A stretch of DNA of 64,000 nucleotides, taken from NCBI GenBank assembly GCA_038523925.1, contig JBCBIY010000003.1, forward strand, positions 224,571 through 288,570, in the 5' to 3' direction. The notes under the pieces were generated by a model. The model saw nothing but the letters and a program-made list of their open reading frames with translations. It searched no databases and was not told the origin of the DNA. This DNA is from JBCBWG01 sp038523925 (lineage in GTDB: Bacteria > Pseudomonadota > Alphaproteobacteria > Rhizobiales > Hyphomicrobiaceae). Position numbers and translations under genes: made by a program. The stretch's first letter is position 1, and every line of letters starts with the position of its first letter. This document shows, piece after piece, positions 26,133-35,028 of the stretch.

Positions 26133-26783
26133 TCATGACAGTTTCGCTGCATCTGCGCGCGCGCGGAGCTCAGTCGACGACAGCGATGAGAGCGGCCCGG
26201 TCACGAACGTCCACGCCGGCGGGGACTGATGCGCGAGCGCAGCCGCCCGCCATTCCGGCACGAAGGCGCTGCGAAGGGCGTGGGCTGCCGGGCCCGCCAG
26301 CGAGCGCAAGTGCGTCCCCGGCCGATCGATCACGGCAATCGGGACGGTGTCCGCGATGTCGCGCCAATGCTGCCAGTGGTGGAACTGCGCCAAGTTGTCA
26401 GCGCCCATCAGCCAGACGAACCGCGTTGCCGGCGCACGACGCTTCAGAAACGCAATCGTCGCGGCTGTGTAGGGCGAACCAAGCGCGGTCTCGAAGCTCG
26501 TGATCTCGATGCGCTTGTCCGCCGCCGCGAGCGTTTTGCAGGCGGCGACGCGTTCGTTGAGTTCAGCGAGCCCGTCATGTGACTTTAAAGGATTGCCCGG
26601 CGTGACGATCCACCAGACCCGATCGAGCTGCAGCCGCCTGAGCGCAGTTTGCGAGATCATCAGGTGGGCTGCGTGCGGCGGGTTAAACGAGCCGCCGAGC
26701 AAGCCGATGCGTTGGCCGGGCGTCGACAGCGGCGGCTTGGCGGCAATGGCGCCGAAGCGGACCGGCGCGCTGTTCATCGCCAT
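26133..26783 (-). CDS. nadD: Nicotinate-nucleotide adenylyltransferase
   Basis: NadD transfers AMP from ATP to nicotinic acid mononucleotide in NAD synthesis. The 216-residue product has the nucleotidyltransferase motif GLLGGSFNPPHAAHLMIS, the segment WWIVTPGNPLKS, LMGADNLAQFHHW and the C-terminal SSTELRARA (ISSTxxR-type motif), all family hallmarks. The ATG at 26783 is chosen; MNS at 26777 is also possible. The longer frame to 26981 overlaps proA in another frame and is not real. It follows proA by 28 bases and precedes rsfS by 184. Confidence 0.93.
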   Translation of the reverse strand: MAMNSAPVRFGAIAAKPPLSTPGQRIGLLGGSFNPPHAAHLMISQTALRRLQLDRVWWIVTPGNPLKSHDGLAELNERVAACKTLAAADKRIEITSFETALGSPYTAATIAFLKRRAPATRFVWLMGADNLAQFHHWQHWRDIADTVPIAVIDRPGTHLRSLAGPAAHALRSAFVPEWRAAALAHQSPPAWTFVTGPLSSLSSTELRARADAAKLS

Positions 26784-26811
26784 CAGCGGAACTCGCGCTT
26801 GGCAGGTTGCG

Positions 26812-28110
26812 TCACGCCGGCCGCACCTGACCCGTGCCGCGGACGACGTACTTGAAGCTGGTGAGCTGCTCGACACCGACCGGGCCACGCGCATGCATGC
26901 GGCCCGTCGCGATGCCGATCTCCGCGCCCATCCCGAACTCGCCACCGTCAGCAAACTGCGTCGATGCGTTGTGCAGGACAATCGCGGAATCGACCCGTGA
27001 CAGGAACAGCTCGGCCGTGCCGTAGCATTCGGTCAGGATCGCCTCGGTATGGCCGGAGCTGTAACCAGCGATGTGCGCAATTGCCTCGTCGACACCGTCG
27101 ACCATACGAACCGACACGATGGCGTCGAGGTACTCTGTGCGCCAGTCCTCCTCAGTCGCGGCGACGACACGGCTGTCGGCGGCCTGCACGTGCGCATCAC
27201 CGCGCACTTCGCACCCCGCGTCGATCAAAGCGGTCACGATCGGCGTGACAAACTCCGCATCCGCGTTCTGGTCGATCAGGATCGTCTCGGCCGCGCCGCA
27301 AATGCCGGTGCGCCGCATCTTTGCGTTGACGATGATCGGCACCGCCTCTTCGAGGTCAGCACCGCGATCGACGTAGACGTGGCAGAGGCCTTCGAGGTGC
27401 GCGAAGACCGGCACGCGCGCTTCGGTCTGGACGCGTTCAACAAGGCTGCGCCCCCCGCGCGGCACGATCACGTCAATGTTGCCGCCGAGACCCGCGAGCA
27501 TTTCGCCCACGGCCGCGCGGTCTTTCGTCGGGATCAGCGTTGCCGCCTCCAGCGGCAGGCCGGCGCGCCGAAAACCCGTCCGCAGCGCCGACAGGATCGC
27601 GTTGCACGTCGCAAAGCTATCCGAGCCGCACCGCAGGATCGCGGCGTTGCCAGCTTTGAGACAGAGCGCGGCTGCGTCCGACGTCACGTTTGGGCGGCTT
27701 TCGTAGATGATGCCAACGACGCCGAGCGGCGTGCGCACCCGCGCGATCTTGAGCCCGTTCGGACGCTCCCACTCAGCGACCGTCGCGCCCACCGGATCAT
27801 CGAGGCCGGCGATCTCTTCAAGGCTTTTCGCCATCGCCGCGACGCGAGCGGTGTCCAGCGTCAGACGGTCGACGTAGCTCGCCGCCATGCCATGGGCCTT
27901 CGCCGCGGCGACGTCGCGGGCATTGGCGCCAATGATCAACGCGCTCTGTGCGACGAGTTCGCGCGCGGCTGCCATCAAGGCGTCGTTCTTCTGGTCCGCC
28001 GTCGCGGTTGCGAGCTGGCGGGCCGCAGCGCGCGCTTCAGCACCAATCTCGATGAGCGACTTTCCGGCATCAATGGCCGAGGACAGGTCTTCGATTTTAT
28101 CGAGGATCAT
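26812..28110 (-). CDS. proA: Gamma-glutamyl phosphate reductase
   Basis: ProA reduces gamma-glutamyl phosphate to glutamate semialdehyde in proline synthesis, using NADPH. The 432-residue product has the aldehyde dehydrogenase fold, with RVRTPLGVVGIIYESRPNVT, the nucleotide-binding segment LKAGNAAILRCGSDS, and the catalytic Cys region KMRRTGICGAAETIL. A conserved block near the C-terminus is EFGMGAEIGIATGRMHARGPVGVEQLT. The ATG overlaps the stop of proB by 4 bases, coupling the two steps of the pathway. Confidence 0.97.
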   Translation of the reverse strand: MILDKIEDLSSAIDAGKSLIEIGAEARAAARQLATATADQKNDALMAAARELVAQSALIIGANARDVAAAKAHGMAASYVDRLTLDTARVAAMAKSLEEIAGLDDPVGATVAEWERPNGLKIARVRTPLGVVGIIYESRPNVTSDAAALCLKAGNAAILRCGSDSFATCNAILSALRTGFRRAGLPLEAATLIPTKDRAAVGEMLAGLGGNIDVIVPRGGRSLVERVQTEARVPVFAHLEGLCHVYVDRGADLEEAVPIIVNAKMRRTGICGAAETILIDQNADAEFVTPIVTALIDAGCEVRGDAHVQAADSRVVAATEEDWRTEYLDAIVSVRMVDGVDEAIAHIAGYSSGHTEAILTECYGTAELFLSRVDSAIVLHNASTQFADGGEFGMGAEIGIATGRMHARGPVGVEQLTSFKYVVRGTGQVRPA

Positions 28111-29273
28111 CGGTCAGCCTTCGTCTTCAGAACCATGTCGTCGCGATGCACCAGCGCCGTTCGTCCAGTATAACCGAGAATATCGGCAACTTCACGAGAC
28201 TGGCGCCCCGCAATGCGGCGGGCATCAGCGTCGCTGTAAGCGGTGAGCCCGCGCGCAATCTCATGGCCGCCGGGCGCCGCAATCACAACCGCATCGCCAC
28301 GCCCGAACTGCCCGGCGACGGATGTCACACCGGCCGGCAGCAGGCTCTTGCCCGCCCGCAACGCCGCCACGGCACCAGCGTCGATCGCCAACGTGCCGCG
28401 CGCTGCAAGCTGGCCTGAGATCCATCGCTTGCGCGCCGCCACCGGGTCGGTCTTGGCGATGAACCACGTCGCCCGCGCGCTGTTTTGCAGGCGCTTGAGC
28501 GGATTGGGCGTCTTGCCGGACGTGATCGCCAGGTGCGTGCCGGCTGCCATGGCGATCCGCGCGGCTTCAAGCTTGGTGACCATGCCACCGCGCGCATGCG
28601 GGTTGCCTGAGGCCTCGGCCATCGCGACGATCTGCGGCGTCAGTTCCCGCACGACGGCGATGTGTTCCGCGCCCGCGTCGCGCTCCGGCGCCGCGGTGTA
28701 GAGGCCATCGACGTCCGAGAGCAGCACGAGACAGTCGGCGCTCATCATCGAGGCGACACGCGCCGACAGCCGGTCATTGTCGCCGTAGCGGATTTCGGAC
28801 GTCGCGACGGTGTCGTTCTCGTTGACAACCGGCACGGCGCCATTCGCAAGCAGCGTCTCAATCGTCCGCCGCGCGTTCAAATAGCGACGCCGCTCTTCCG
28901 TGTCGGTCAGCGTGACGAGGATCTGCCCGGCCACCAAGCCGCACGCTTCAAAGATGCTTTGGTAGATGTGCGCGAGCCGGATCTGCCCGACGGCGGCGGC
29001 GGCCTGGCTTTGCTCAAGATCGAGCACGCCGTCGCTGAGCTTGAGAAGATGGCGGCCGACCGCAATCGCGCCTGACGACACAACGATGACCTGTTGGCCA
29101 CGCTCGCGCATTGCAGCGATGTCGTCGGCAAGGCCCTGGAGCCAACCGTCCCTGACGCGGCCCGTCTCGCGATCGACAACCAGCGCCGAGCCGATCTTCA
29201 CGACCACGCGGCGCGCGCCCTGCAGTAGGCCGGTCGCGTCGGCCTGCAACGCATCTGTCGAAGCGGGGGACAT
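28107..29273 (-). CDS. proB: Glutamate 5-kinase
   Basis: ProB phosphorylates glutamate, the first and feedback-regulated step of proline synthesis. The 388-residue product has the amino-acid kinase fold starting RRVVVKIGSALVVD, then VIVVSSGAIAVGR, a DTEERRRYLNARRT segment, and VPVVNENDTVATSEI. The C-terminal region from about residue 285 is the PUA domain (RGTLAIDAGAVAALRAGKSLLPAGV). Start ATG at 29273 shares a base with the obgE stop (TGATG), so obgE-proB-proA are translationally coupled. Confidence 0.97.
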   Translation of the reverse strand: MSPASTDALQADATGLLQGARRVVVKIGSALVVDRETGRVRDGWLQGLADDIAAMRERGQQVIVVSSGAIAVGRHLLKLSDGVLDLEQSQAAAAVGQIRLAHIYQSIFEACGLVAGQILVTLTDTEERRRYLNARRTIETLLANGAVPVVNENDTVATSEIRYGDNDRLSARVASMMSADCLVLLSDVDGLYTAAPERDAGAEHIAVVRELTPQIVAMAEASGNPHARGGMVTKLEAARIAMAAGTHLAITSGKTPNPLKRLQNSARATWFIAKTDPVAARKRWISGQLAARGTLAIDAGAVAALRAGKSLLPAGVTSVAGQFGRGDAVVIAAPGGHEIARGLTAYSDADARRIAGRQSREVADILGYTGRTALVHRDDMVLKTKADR

Positions 29274-30349
29274 CAGTTGAGGCTCGGTTGCCATTTCGGC
29301 TTGGCAGACCCGCCCGTGTCGTCGCTTACAGCGTCGAGCGTGCGCGCATCGCCGCCGCTCTCGCGACCGCCCACTGCGCCTGCAAGCGCGAAAAGCGCGT
29401 CCTGCACGCCGCGGCCGCTCGCTGACGACAGCACCATCGGTACGCGCCCAGACGCCTCAGCAAGCGCCGCCTTCCGCGCCACAAGCACATCGTCTGAAAC
29501 CGCGTCACACTTCGACAGTGCAACGATCTCGTCCTTCTCCTCAAGCTCGGCCTCGTAGGCTTCAAGCTCGCGACGGACGACGCGGTAAGCTTCCGCTGGA
29601 TCCGCATCCGTTGCGTCAACGAGATGCAACAGAACGCGGCAACGCTCGATGTGCCCGAGGAAGCGCGTCCCAAGCCCAGCGCCATCATTCGCGCCCTCAA
29701 TCAGGCCAGGGATGTCGGCAAGCACGAAGTCCTTTGCGCCAGCGCGCACAACGCCGAGCCCCGGATGCAGCGTTGTGAACGCATAGTTGCCGATCTTTGG
29801 CTTGGCCGCCGAGACGGTTGCGAGAAACGTCGATTTACCGGCATTTGGCAGACCAATGAGCCCGGCATCCGCGATCAGCTTCAGCCGCAGCCAAATCGTC
29901 AGCTCTTCAGCCGGCTGGCCGGGGTTCGCGCGGCGCGGCGCCTGCGTCACCGACGACTTGAAATGCATGTTGCCGAAGCCGCCATTGCCCCCGCGCGCCA
30001 GCAGCACGCGCTCGCCAGGCTCCGTCATGTCGGCGATCAGCGTTTCGTTGTCTTCGGCAAAGATCTGCGTTCCGGGCGGCACTTTGATCTCGCAATGCGC
30101 GCCCGTCGCGCCCGTTCGGTTTTTGCCAGCGCCACCAATGCCATTCTTTGCGCGAAAGTGCTGCTGATAGCGGTAGTCGATCAGCGTGTTCAGGTTCTCA
30201 ACGCAGACGGCGTAGACATCGCCGCCCTTGCCGCCGTTGCCGCCGTCGGGGCCGCCAAACTCCAAAAACTTCTCCCGCCGAAACGAGATACAGCCGGGAC
30301 CGCCCGCGCCGGAGCGGATGTAGATCTTGGCCTGATCGAGGAACTTCAT
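29273..30349 (-). CDS. obgE: GTPase ObgE
   Basis: ObgE is an essential GTPase in 50S ribosome assembly and the stringent response. The 358-residue product has the glycine-rich Obg fold at the N-terminus (GGPGCISFRREKFLEFGGPDGG and GGRGG-type repeats) and the G domain with the P-loop GLPNAGKSTFLA, the G3 DIPGLIEGA and ALSKCDAVSD as G4. There is no large C-terminal OCT domain; the last 35 residues are short and variable. The ATG at 30349 follows GGAGGG and overlaps the upstream GNAT stop (ATGA). Its neighbours rplU and rpmA point to ribosome assembly. Confidence 0.97.
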   Translation of the reverse strand: MKFLDQAKIYIRSGAGGPGCISFRREKFLEFGGPDGGNGGKGGDVYAVCVENLNTLIDYRYQQHFRAKNGIGGAGKNRTGATGAHCEIKVPPGTQIFAEDNETLIADMTEPGERVLLARGGNGGFGNMHFKSSVTQAPRRANPGQPAEELTIWLRLKLIADAGLIGLPNAGKSTFLATVSAAKPKIGNYAFTTLHPGLGVVRAGAKDFVLADIPGLIEGANDGAGLGTRFLGHIERCRVLLHLVDATDADPAEAYRVVRRELEAYEAELEEKDEIVALSKCDAVSDDVLVARKAALAEASGRVPMVLSSASGRGVQDALFALAGAVGGRESGGDARTLDAVSDDTGGSAKPKWQPSLN

Positions 30350-30900
30350 TGCCCAGCCCTCCACGCCTCTGGCGTCATCCGGTAGAGCCGCGAGCCGACC
30401 CCGCGCGCCTTGGCGACGCACTCTTCGAGTTCCCCTTCGACGCGCACAAAGCCGAGCTTTTCAAGCACGCGGACGGACCCTGGATTGTCATCAAACACCC
30501 CGGCTTCGACAGGCGTTGCCGGATGCCGGCGAAACCCTTCCGCGATCGCCTGACGGCAGGCGGACGTCGCAAACCCGCGGCCCCAGACGGCCGGGTCAAG
30601 ATAGTAGCCAAGCCGAAGCACACCCTCAGTCGCGCGCAGCGTCACGAGGCCACGGAATTGCTCATCATCGGCGTTGGCGTCGGTAATCGCGCACACAAGT
30701 GCGTAAGTCGGCGATGCCGGCACGTGCTCGGCAACAAAAGTCGCGCCGCCGTCTTCGGGATACGGCCACGGCACGACCGCCAGCATTGTGGTGACCGCCT
30801 CCTGGCTCAGGATCGCCTGAATACGCGGCGCGTCCTCGCGGGCGAGCGGACGCAGACGGGCCGGCTCGGCGGTACGCTCCATCACTCCCACATCTGCCAT
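30346..30900 (-). CDS. GNAT family N-acetyltransferase
   Basis: The 184-residue product has the GNAT fold of the RimJ/RimL branch: the opening RTAEPARLRPLAREDAPRI, then RLGYYLDPAVWGRGFATSAC, the acetyl-CoA-binding motif A, and DDNPGSVRVLEKLGFVRVE. The ATG at 30900 is preceded by AGGAG at a good distance. The ATG-A overlap at its stop couples it to obgE. The substrate is unknown: a ribosomal protein N-terminus is a natural guess from the neighbours (L27, L21, ObgE) but is not shown. Confidence 0.88.
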   Translation of the reverse strand: MADVGVMERTAEPARLRPLAREDAPRIQAILSQEAVTTMLAVVPWPYPEDGGATFVAEHVPASPTYALVCAITDANADDEQFRGLVTLRATEGVLRLGYYLDPAVWGRGFATSACRQAIAEGFRRHPATPVEAGVFDDNPGSVRVLEKLGFVRVEGELEECVAKARGVGSRLYRMTPEAWRAGQ

Positions 30901-30943
30901 CACTCTGCTCCTGCCGGGACGAGCGCCATCATGCACCCGGCAA

Positions 30944-30971
30944 CAAAAAAAGGGGATGGCGAACCATCCCC
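30944..30971 (-). terminator. Rho-independent terminator after rpmA
   Basis: On the minus strand, GGGGATGG (30971-30964) pairs perfectly with CCATCCCC (30959-30952) around a four-base loop and is followed by a run of seven T (30951-30945). This is a strong intrinsic terminator 31 bases after the rpmA stop. It probably ends most of the rplU-rpmA transcript, with readthrough or a second promoter feeding the GNAT-obgE operon. Confidence 0.9.
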
Positions 30972-31002
30972 TCAACACATCTCATCCGCGTGAGGTGGTC
31001 CG

Positions 31003-31272
31003 CTACTCGGCGGCTTCCAAGCGCGGCTCGACAGACACAAACATCCGGCCGCCGCGCTTCTCTTCAAATTTAACGTTGCCCTCGACCTTTGAGAACAACG
31101 TGTGGTCGGTGCCCATGCCGACGTTGCGGCCCGGGTGATACCTGGTGCCACGCTGGCGCACGAGGATGTTGCCTGGAATGACGAGTTCGCCGCCGAACTT
31201 CTTCACGCCAAGGCGTTTCGATTCTGAATCGCGACCGTTCCGCGACGAGCCGCCTGCTTTCTTGTGTGCCAT
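31003..31272 (-). CDS. rpmA: 50S ribosomal protein L27
   Basis: The 89-residue product opens MAHKKAGGSSRNGRDSESKR, the standard L27 N-terminus, followed by GVKKFGGE, IPGNILVRQRGTRYHPG and VGMGTDHTLF. L27 sits near the peptidyl transferase centre of the 50S subunit. It follows rplU by 64 bases, the usual order, and a terminator lies after it. Confidence 0.98.
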   Translation of the reverse strand: MAHKKAGGSSRNGRDSESKRLGVKKFGGELVIPGNILVRQRGTRYHPGRNVGMGTDHTLFSKVEGNVKFEEKRGGRMFVSVEPRLEAAE

Positions 31273-31336
31273 CTCTCGCTCTCTCTCACTGTCTGCTGAC
31301 CGCCGCGCCGCTTCGTTTCAAGCGCGCAGCTCGCAA

Positions 31337-31651
31337 TCAGGCGCCCTCGATGCCGGTGATGCGGATCTTCGTCAGATCCTGGCGGTGCCCGCGCTTGCGC
31401 TTCGAGCTCTTGCGGCGGCGCTTTTTAAACGCAATCAGCTTCGGCCCGCGGCTCTGCTCAACGAGCTCCGCAGTCACCTTGGCACCGCTCACCAGCGGCG
31501 CGCCGACCGTCACGTTGTCGCCTTCGCCAACCATCAACACGTCCGTGAAGTCGATCGTGTTTCCCTGGTCGCCCTGGAGACGCTCAATTTCGATCACGTC
31601 GTCAGCGGAAACACGATATTGCTTTCCGCCGGTCTTAATCACAGCAAACAT
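31337..31651 (-). CDS. rplU: 50S ribosomal protein L21
   Basis: The 104-residue product starts MFAVIKTGGKQYRVSADDVIEIE, the standard L21 N-terminus, with the C-terminal RKSSKRKRGHRQDLTKIRITGI. L21 binds 23S rRNA and is needed for 50S assembly. The ATG at 31651 is preceded by GGAAAGGTGCTGATA. The upstream leader (31652-31824) should contain its promoter; a CCCGC-loop-GCGGG hairpin at 31782-31795 lies there. Confidence 0.97.
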   Translation of the reverse strand: MFAVIKTGGKQYRVSADDVIEIERLQGDQGNTIDFTDVLMVGEGDNVTVGAPLVSGAKVTAELVEQSRGPKLIAFKKRRRKSSKRKRGHRQDLTKIRITGIEGA

Positions 31652-31824
31652 TATCAGCACCTTTCCCGATGCTCGTTGATCGCGCCCTCCGGTGAGATTG
31701 CGTTGCAGCAACCATCTTTATCGCCCATCTCAGATGATGATCGGCGGTCGGCTGAGCCGGGACCTCGGGCAGCGGATTGAGCCCGCAAAAGCGGGACGGC
31801 GACTTATCTTAGAGCGAAGCCACC

Positions 31825-32964
31825 ATGTCAACAGCCGCCCAGCCTGAACCGCAGCAGTCGCCGCAACACTCTATGTTAGGCACAGCCGACGGCCTCGCCA
31901 CGATCCCGGTCACGGCCACCAGCGCGGCCTTCCCGCTCGAGACACTCGAGGCGCATCGTCAGCGTGCGGATGCCCTGTTGGACGATGCGACCCGCGGCGT
32001 TCCGCGATCGGTCCTGCGGACGCTCGACGCGATCTCGCGCCGCTGGATTGCCAAGGCCTGTCCTGAGGCGCTGCCGGAAATCGATCTTATCGCCGAGCAC
32101 CTGAAGCGGCCCGGCGCCTACTTCCTCTCGGTCAACTACGAGTGGGGCTGCACCGCCGCTGTCCGCACGAGCGATGATGGCGCGTCAGCCGAACTGGTCC
32201 GCGTCCTCGACTGGCACACGCCTGGGCTCGGCCGTCACGTGATCGCAGCCGATGTTCAAGCCACGGCCGGGTCGTTCGCAACGCTAACGTGGCCGGGCTT
32301 CACCGGCGTTCTGCAGGCCACCGCCCCCGGCCGGTTCGCAGCCTCGCTCAACCAGGCGCCCATGGCCCGCGCCGGCGGCGGTCTCTACCCGCTCGACTGG
32401 TTCGCAAATCGCGTCCGCGTCTGGCGCAAGCGTGGGCGCACGCCGGGCCATCTCCTGCGCGCGGCCTTCGAGACCTGCCGCAGCTACGACGCCGCCCGCG
32501 AACTTCTGGCAACCGCGCCGATCACGGCGCCCTGCATCTACGCGATCGCAGGCCTCGGCCCACGCGAAATGTGCATCATCGAGCGCACCGAGGCTGACGC
32601 GGCGATCTACGACGGACCGGGCGTGACCGCGAACGTCTGGCGCACACCGGGCTGGCACGGCCGGCCCCGCGGCGCCGACAACGCCGAGCGCGTGTGCCAG
32701 CTCTCAAAAGTCCCAGCGATTGACGCGACGATGTCGGCCGGCCGCGACGCCGCATTTGACTGGGTCGGCGCGCCCGTACGCAACGACCTGACACGGTTGA
32801 TGCTGCGCGCGACGCCGGCGAGCGGGGACCTCATCGCGCAGGGGTTTGAAGCTGATGGCCCTGCGACGCATGTCCTGGCGATGGCCGACCGCGCCGCTGC
32901 AAACGGCGCTAGAGGCCGCGTCGCAGAACCCGGACCCCGCCGCAAAGTGGCGGCCGCGGAATAG
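31825..32964 (+). CDS. Predicted acid-ceramidase/NAAA-like hydrolase (Ntn-like)
   Basis: The 379-residue product resembles the acid ceramidase / N-acylethanolamine acid amidase branch of N-terminal-nucleophile hydrolases, which split amide bonds in lipids. The likely nucleophile is Cys109 in EWGCTAAVRTSDDG, followed by LVRVLDWHTPGL, similar to the family's CTSxVA...NLDxP. Later blocks, PGFTGVLQATAPGRFAASLNQAP and TAPCIYAIAGLGPREMCIIER, match the family core GFxGVLTGxxPxxFxxSxNxR and GGxxPxEGxVIxRD. I see no signal peptide; a first part of 85 residues may act as pro-segment to be cut at Cys109. The Trp/Asp motif of the classical C-terminus is not clear. It is a plausible lipid or amide hydrolase, but the substrate is unknown. 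It is followed directly by tRNA-Ser. Confidence 0.68.
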   Translation: MSTAAQPEPQQSPQHSMLGTADGLATIPVTATSAAFPLETLEAHRQRADALLDDATRGVPRSVLRTLDAISRRWIAKACPEALPEIDLIAEHLKRPGAYFLSVNYEWGCTAAVRTSDDGASAELVRVLDWHTPGLGRHVIAADVQATAGSFATLTWPGFTGVLQATAPGRFAASLNQAPMARAGGGLYPLDWFANRVRVWRKRGRTPGHLLRAAFETCRSYDAARELLATAPITAPCIYAIAGLGPREMCIIERTEADAAIYDGPGVTANVWRTPGWHGRPRGADNAERVCQLSKVPAIDATMSAGRDAAFDWVGAPVRNDLTRLMLRATPASGDLIAQGFEADGPATHVLAMADRAAANGARGRVAEPGPRRKVAAAE

Positions 32965-33040
32965 GTCACGCCCGTACCGCTTGCACGCACGCGGCGCGCC
33001 CGCTACATCCCGCTCTCGCGCCGGCCTTGGCCGCGCGCCC

Positions 33041-33130
33041 GGAGAGGTGGCTGAGTGGTTGAAAGCGCCGGTCTCGAAAACCGGTATACGGGCAACCGTA
33101 TCGGGGGTTCGAATCCCCCTCTCTCCGCCA
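33041..33130 (+). tRNA. tRNA-Ser (anticodon CGA)
   Basis: A complete class II tRNA gene. The acceptor stem is GGAGAGG paired with TCTCTCC, with one G-T pair. The D arm has GGCTGAGTGGTTGAAAGC; the anticodon stem-loop CCGGT-CTCGAAAA-CCGG carries CGA (reads UCG). A long variable arm TATACGGGCAACCGTATC follows, then the T arm GGGGGTTCGAATCCCCC. The CCA end is encoded (33128-33130). No integrase is nearby, so nothing marks it as a used attachment site. Confidence 0.96.
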
Positions 33131-33146
33131 TCCGGTTCGCCGCGCG

Positions 33147-33542
33147 TCAGAACCACATGTCGGCGACTGTTCGCCCGTCGCGTGGAAGCTCCGAATAGCT
33201 TTCGTGGCCTTCGAAGTGGCGGATTGGAATTCTTCTGATCGGCGAGAGGTCGGACATGCGGACGTTGACTGCGATCCGCATGCGGCCATCGCCGTCCGGC
33301 GCAACGGCTGCCCAATACATCATGCAGCCGCACTTGCTACAGAAGTGAAAGTCGAGATCGCCGCCGTCGCTTCGCCGATAGACGCCCGTTTCGCCGGACG
33401 TTTGAACGTCGACGCCCACGGTGCCATAGGCCCAAAGAGCCCCGTAACGCCGACAGACCGAGCAGTTGCAGGCGGTGATCGAGGCCGGAAACGCGTCGAG
33501 TGCCCACCCGACCTCGCCGCAGTGACAACGTCCGTTCAGCAT
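33147..33542 (-). CDS. GFA family (glutathione-dependent formaldehyde-activating-like) zinc protein
   Basis: The 131-residue product has the CENP-V/GFA zinc fold: RCHCGEVGW near the start, CNCSVCRRYGALWAYG (three Cys), and FHFCSKCGCMMYW (three Cys). These cysteines bind zinc. Despite the family name, most members do not act on formaldehyde; some bind or detoxify small molecules by way of glutathione. The ATG at 33542 follows GAGGAGACG. It is convergent with tRNA-Ser, whose 3' end is 16 bases away. Confidence 0.9.
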   Translation of the reverse strand: MLNGRCHCGEVGWALDAFPASITACNCSVCRRYGALWAYGTVGVDVQTSGETGVYRRSDGGDLDFHFCSKCGCMMYWAAVAPDGDGRMRIAVNVRMSDLSPIRRIPIRHFEGHESYSELPRDGRTVADMWF

Positions 33543-33870
33543 GCGTCCGTCTCCTCTCGCTGAAGCGCCGGTGCCTTCTGAAATGGCGACGGTTCCGCGA
33601 TCCTTGTACTGTTTGTGTTGCGGCGGCGCGGGACAGTTGTCGTCCGGCAGCATGTGGCGCCGAAGATCCAGGCCGCCGTTCGCGCATCGTGGCCCCATCC
33701 GCCACGTCCACTGAGAACCGACCGGCCGCGGTTTATTCCGGGCAAGCGCTGTCTTAAGGAAGCGGCATGGCGGGGCAGGTTTCAGACATGATGCGCGTGC
33801 GGCCGAGCGCGGGCAGCGGTGTGTGCCGGCCACCGGTCCTGCACGCGCGCGCGAACCCCGCTCCGTTCAG
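33543..33870. other. Divergent 328-base intergenic region, no gene seen
   Basis: This gap separates the minus-strand GFA gene from the plus-strand sbcD gene. A minus-strand reading frame passes through it as an upward extension of GFA but shows no domain and lacks a good ribosome site. No strong promoter motif or hairpin is obvious to me. Confidence 0.35.
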
Positions 33871-35028
33871 ATGAAGATCCTTCATACAGCCGACCTGCAC
33901 CTCGGCCGGTACTTTGCCGGACATAGTCTGCATGACGACCACGATGCGATCCTCGCGCAGATCCTCAAGGCGATCGCGGACCACCGGCCGGACGTGCTCA
34001 TCATTGCCGGCGACATCTTCGACCGCGCGGCGCCGCCGGAAACGGCCGTCGGCCAGTTCAACGGCTTTATGCGTAATGTCGTGGACGACGGGCGCACCGC
34101 GATCGTCCTGATCGCCGGCAACCATGATTCCGGTGAGCGGATCGGCGCGATGGCGATGCTCGCCGATGGCAAGCGGACCCTCGTGCGCGGCAGCCTGAGC
34201 GCGCGGGAGCCGACGTTGATCGTGACTGACGCCGCGGGACCGGTCGCGTTCTCCGCGCTGCCGTTCGGGTTCGAGTTCGCCGCGCGTGCCTGTTTTGACG
34301 ACCCTGAGATCAAGGCCCCCGCAGACGTACTCCGCGCGCAGGTCGCGAGCGCCAGAACGCGCGTGCCCGACGGCGCCCGCTGGGTGATCGCCGCGCACGC
34401 CTTCGTTGACGGCGGGGCGGGAAGTGACAGCGAGCGGCCATTGACCCGGACGGCAGGCGGCATTGAAACCGTCCCGGCAGACGTGTTCGACGGCGCGCAC
34501 TACGTCGCCCTCGGCCACCTCCATCGCGCGCAGCAGGTTGGCGCGCCACACATCCGCTACGCCGGTTCGCCCCTTGCATTCGGCTTTGACGAGGCCGGCC
34601 AGCAGAAGTCGATGACGCTGGTTGACCTCGGGGAAGACGGTCGCGTCGAGGTCGCGTTGATCCCGTTCCAGCCGCTGCGCGGCGTGCGCACACTCCGCGG
34701 CAGGCTTGATGAGCTGCTCGCCGACGGGACGCCACCCTCAAATGACTTCGTACAGTTCGAACTGACCGATCCACACCGCCTGATCGATCCGATGAAGCGT
34801 CTTCGCGACCGGTTTCCGAACGCGTGCGGGCTTGTCTACGCCGCGCTCGAACGCAAACCGGCAGAGGCCGCAGGCGGCGTGCCGTCGACTGAGCCTGAGA
34901 CGCCAGCCGATGTCGTCGGCGCGTTCCTCAACGCGGTGCGCCAATCCGGACCGACGGAGGCCGAGCAAGCGATCCTTGATGGCGCCCTCGCCGACGTCGC
35001 TTCACGCGCCGGGGACGGGCTCGCATGA
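33871..35028 (+). CDS. sbcD: DNA repair exonuclease SbcD
   Basis: SbcD is the Mn-dependent nuclease of the SbcCD complex (bacterial Mre11-Rad50), which cleaves hairpins and blocked DNA ends. The 385-residue product has all five phosphodiesterase motifs: TADLHLGR (Asp8, His10), GDIFDRA (Asp48), GNHDSGE (Asn84, His85, Asp86), IAAHAFVDG and LGHLHRAQ. The start ATG at 33871 gives MKILHTADLHLGR. The stop overlaps sbcC by 4 bases, so the two subunits are made together. Confidence 0.96.
   Translation: MKILHTADLHLGRYFAGHSLHDDHDAILAQILKAIADHRPDVLIIAGDIFDRAAPPETAVGQFNGFMRNVVDDGRTAIVLIAGNHDSGERIGAMAMLADGKRTLVRGSLSAREPTLIVTDAAGPVAFSALPFGFEFAARACFDDPEIKAPADVLRAQVASARTRVPDGARWVIAAHAFVDGGAGSDSERPLTRTAGGIETVPADVFDGAHYVALGHLHRAQQVGAPHIRYAGSPLAFGFDEAGQQKSMTLVDLGEDGRVEVALIPFQPLRGVRTLRGRLDELLADGTPPSNDFVQFELTDPHRLIDPMKRLRDRFPNACGLVYAALERKPAEAAGGVPSTEPETPADVVGAFLNAVRQSGPTEAEQAILDGALADVASRAGDGLA

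Noticed and set aside
31782..31795. CCCGC-AAAA-GCGGG hairpin between rplU and the ceramidase-like gene as a terminator
   Set aside because: No T run follows on either strand and no gene ends next to it, so it is only noted as a leader hairpin of uncertain role.
33041..33130. tRNA-Ser as an integration site of a mobile element
   Set aside because: No integrase, no direct repeat of the tRNA 3' end and no foreign gene block nearby.
33543..33833. Upstream extension of the GFA-family gene
   Set aside because: No family similarity before MLNGRCHCG and a good ribosome site at 33542 supports the short start.
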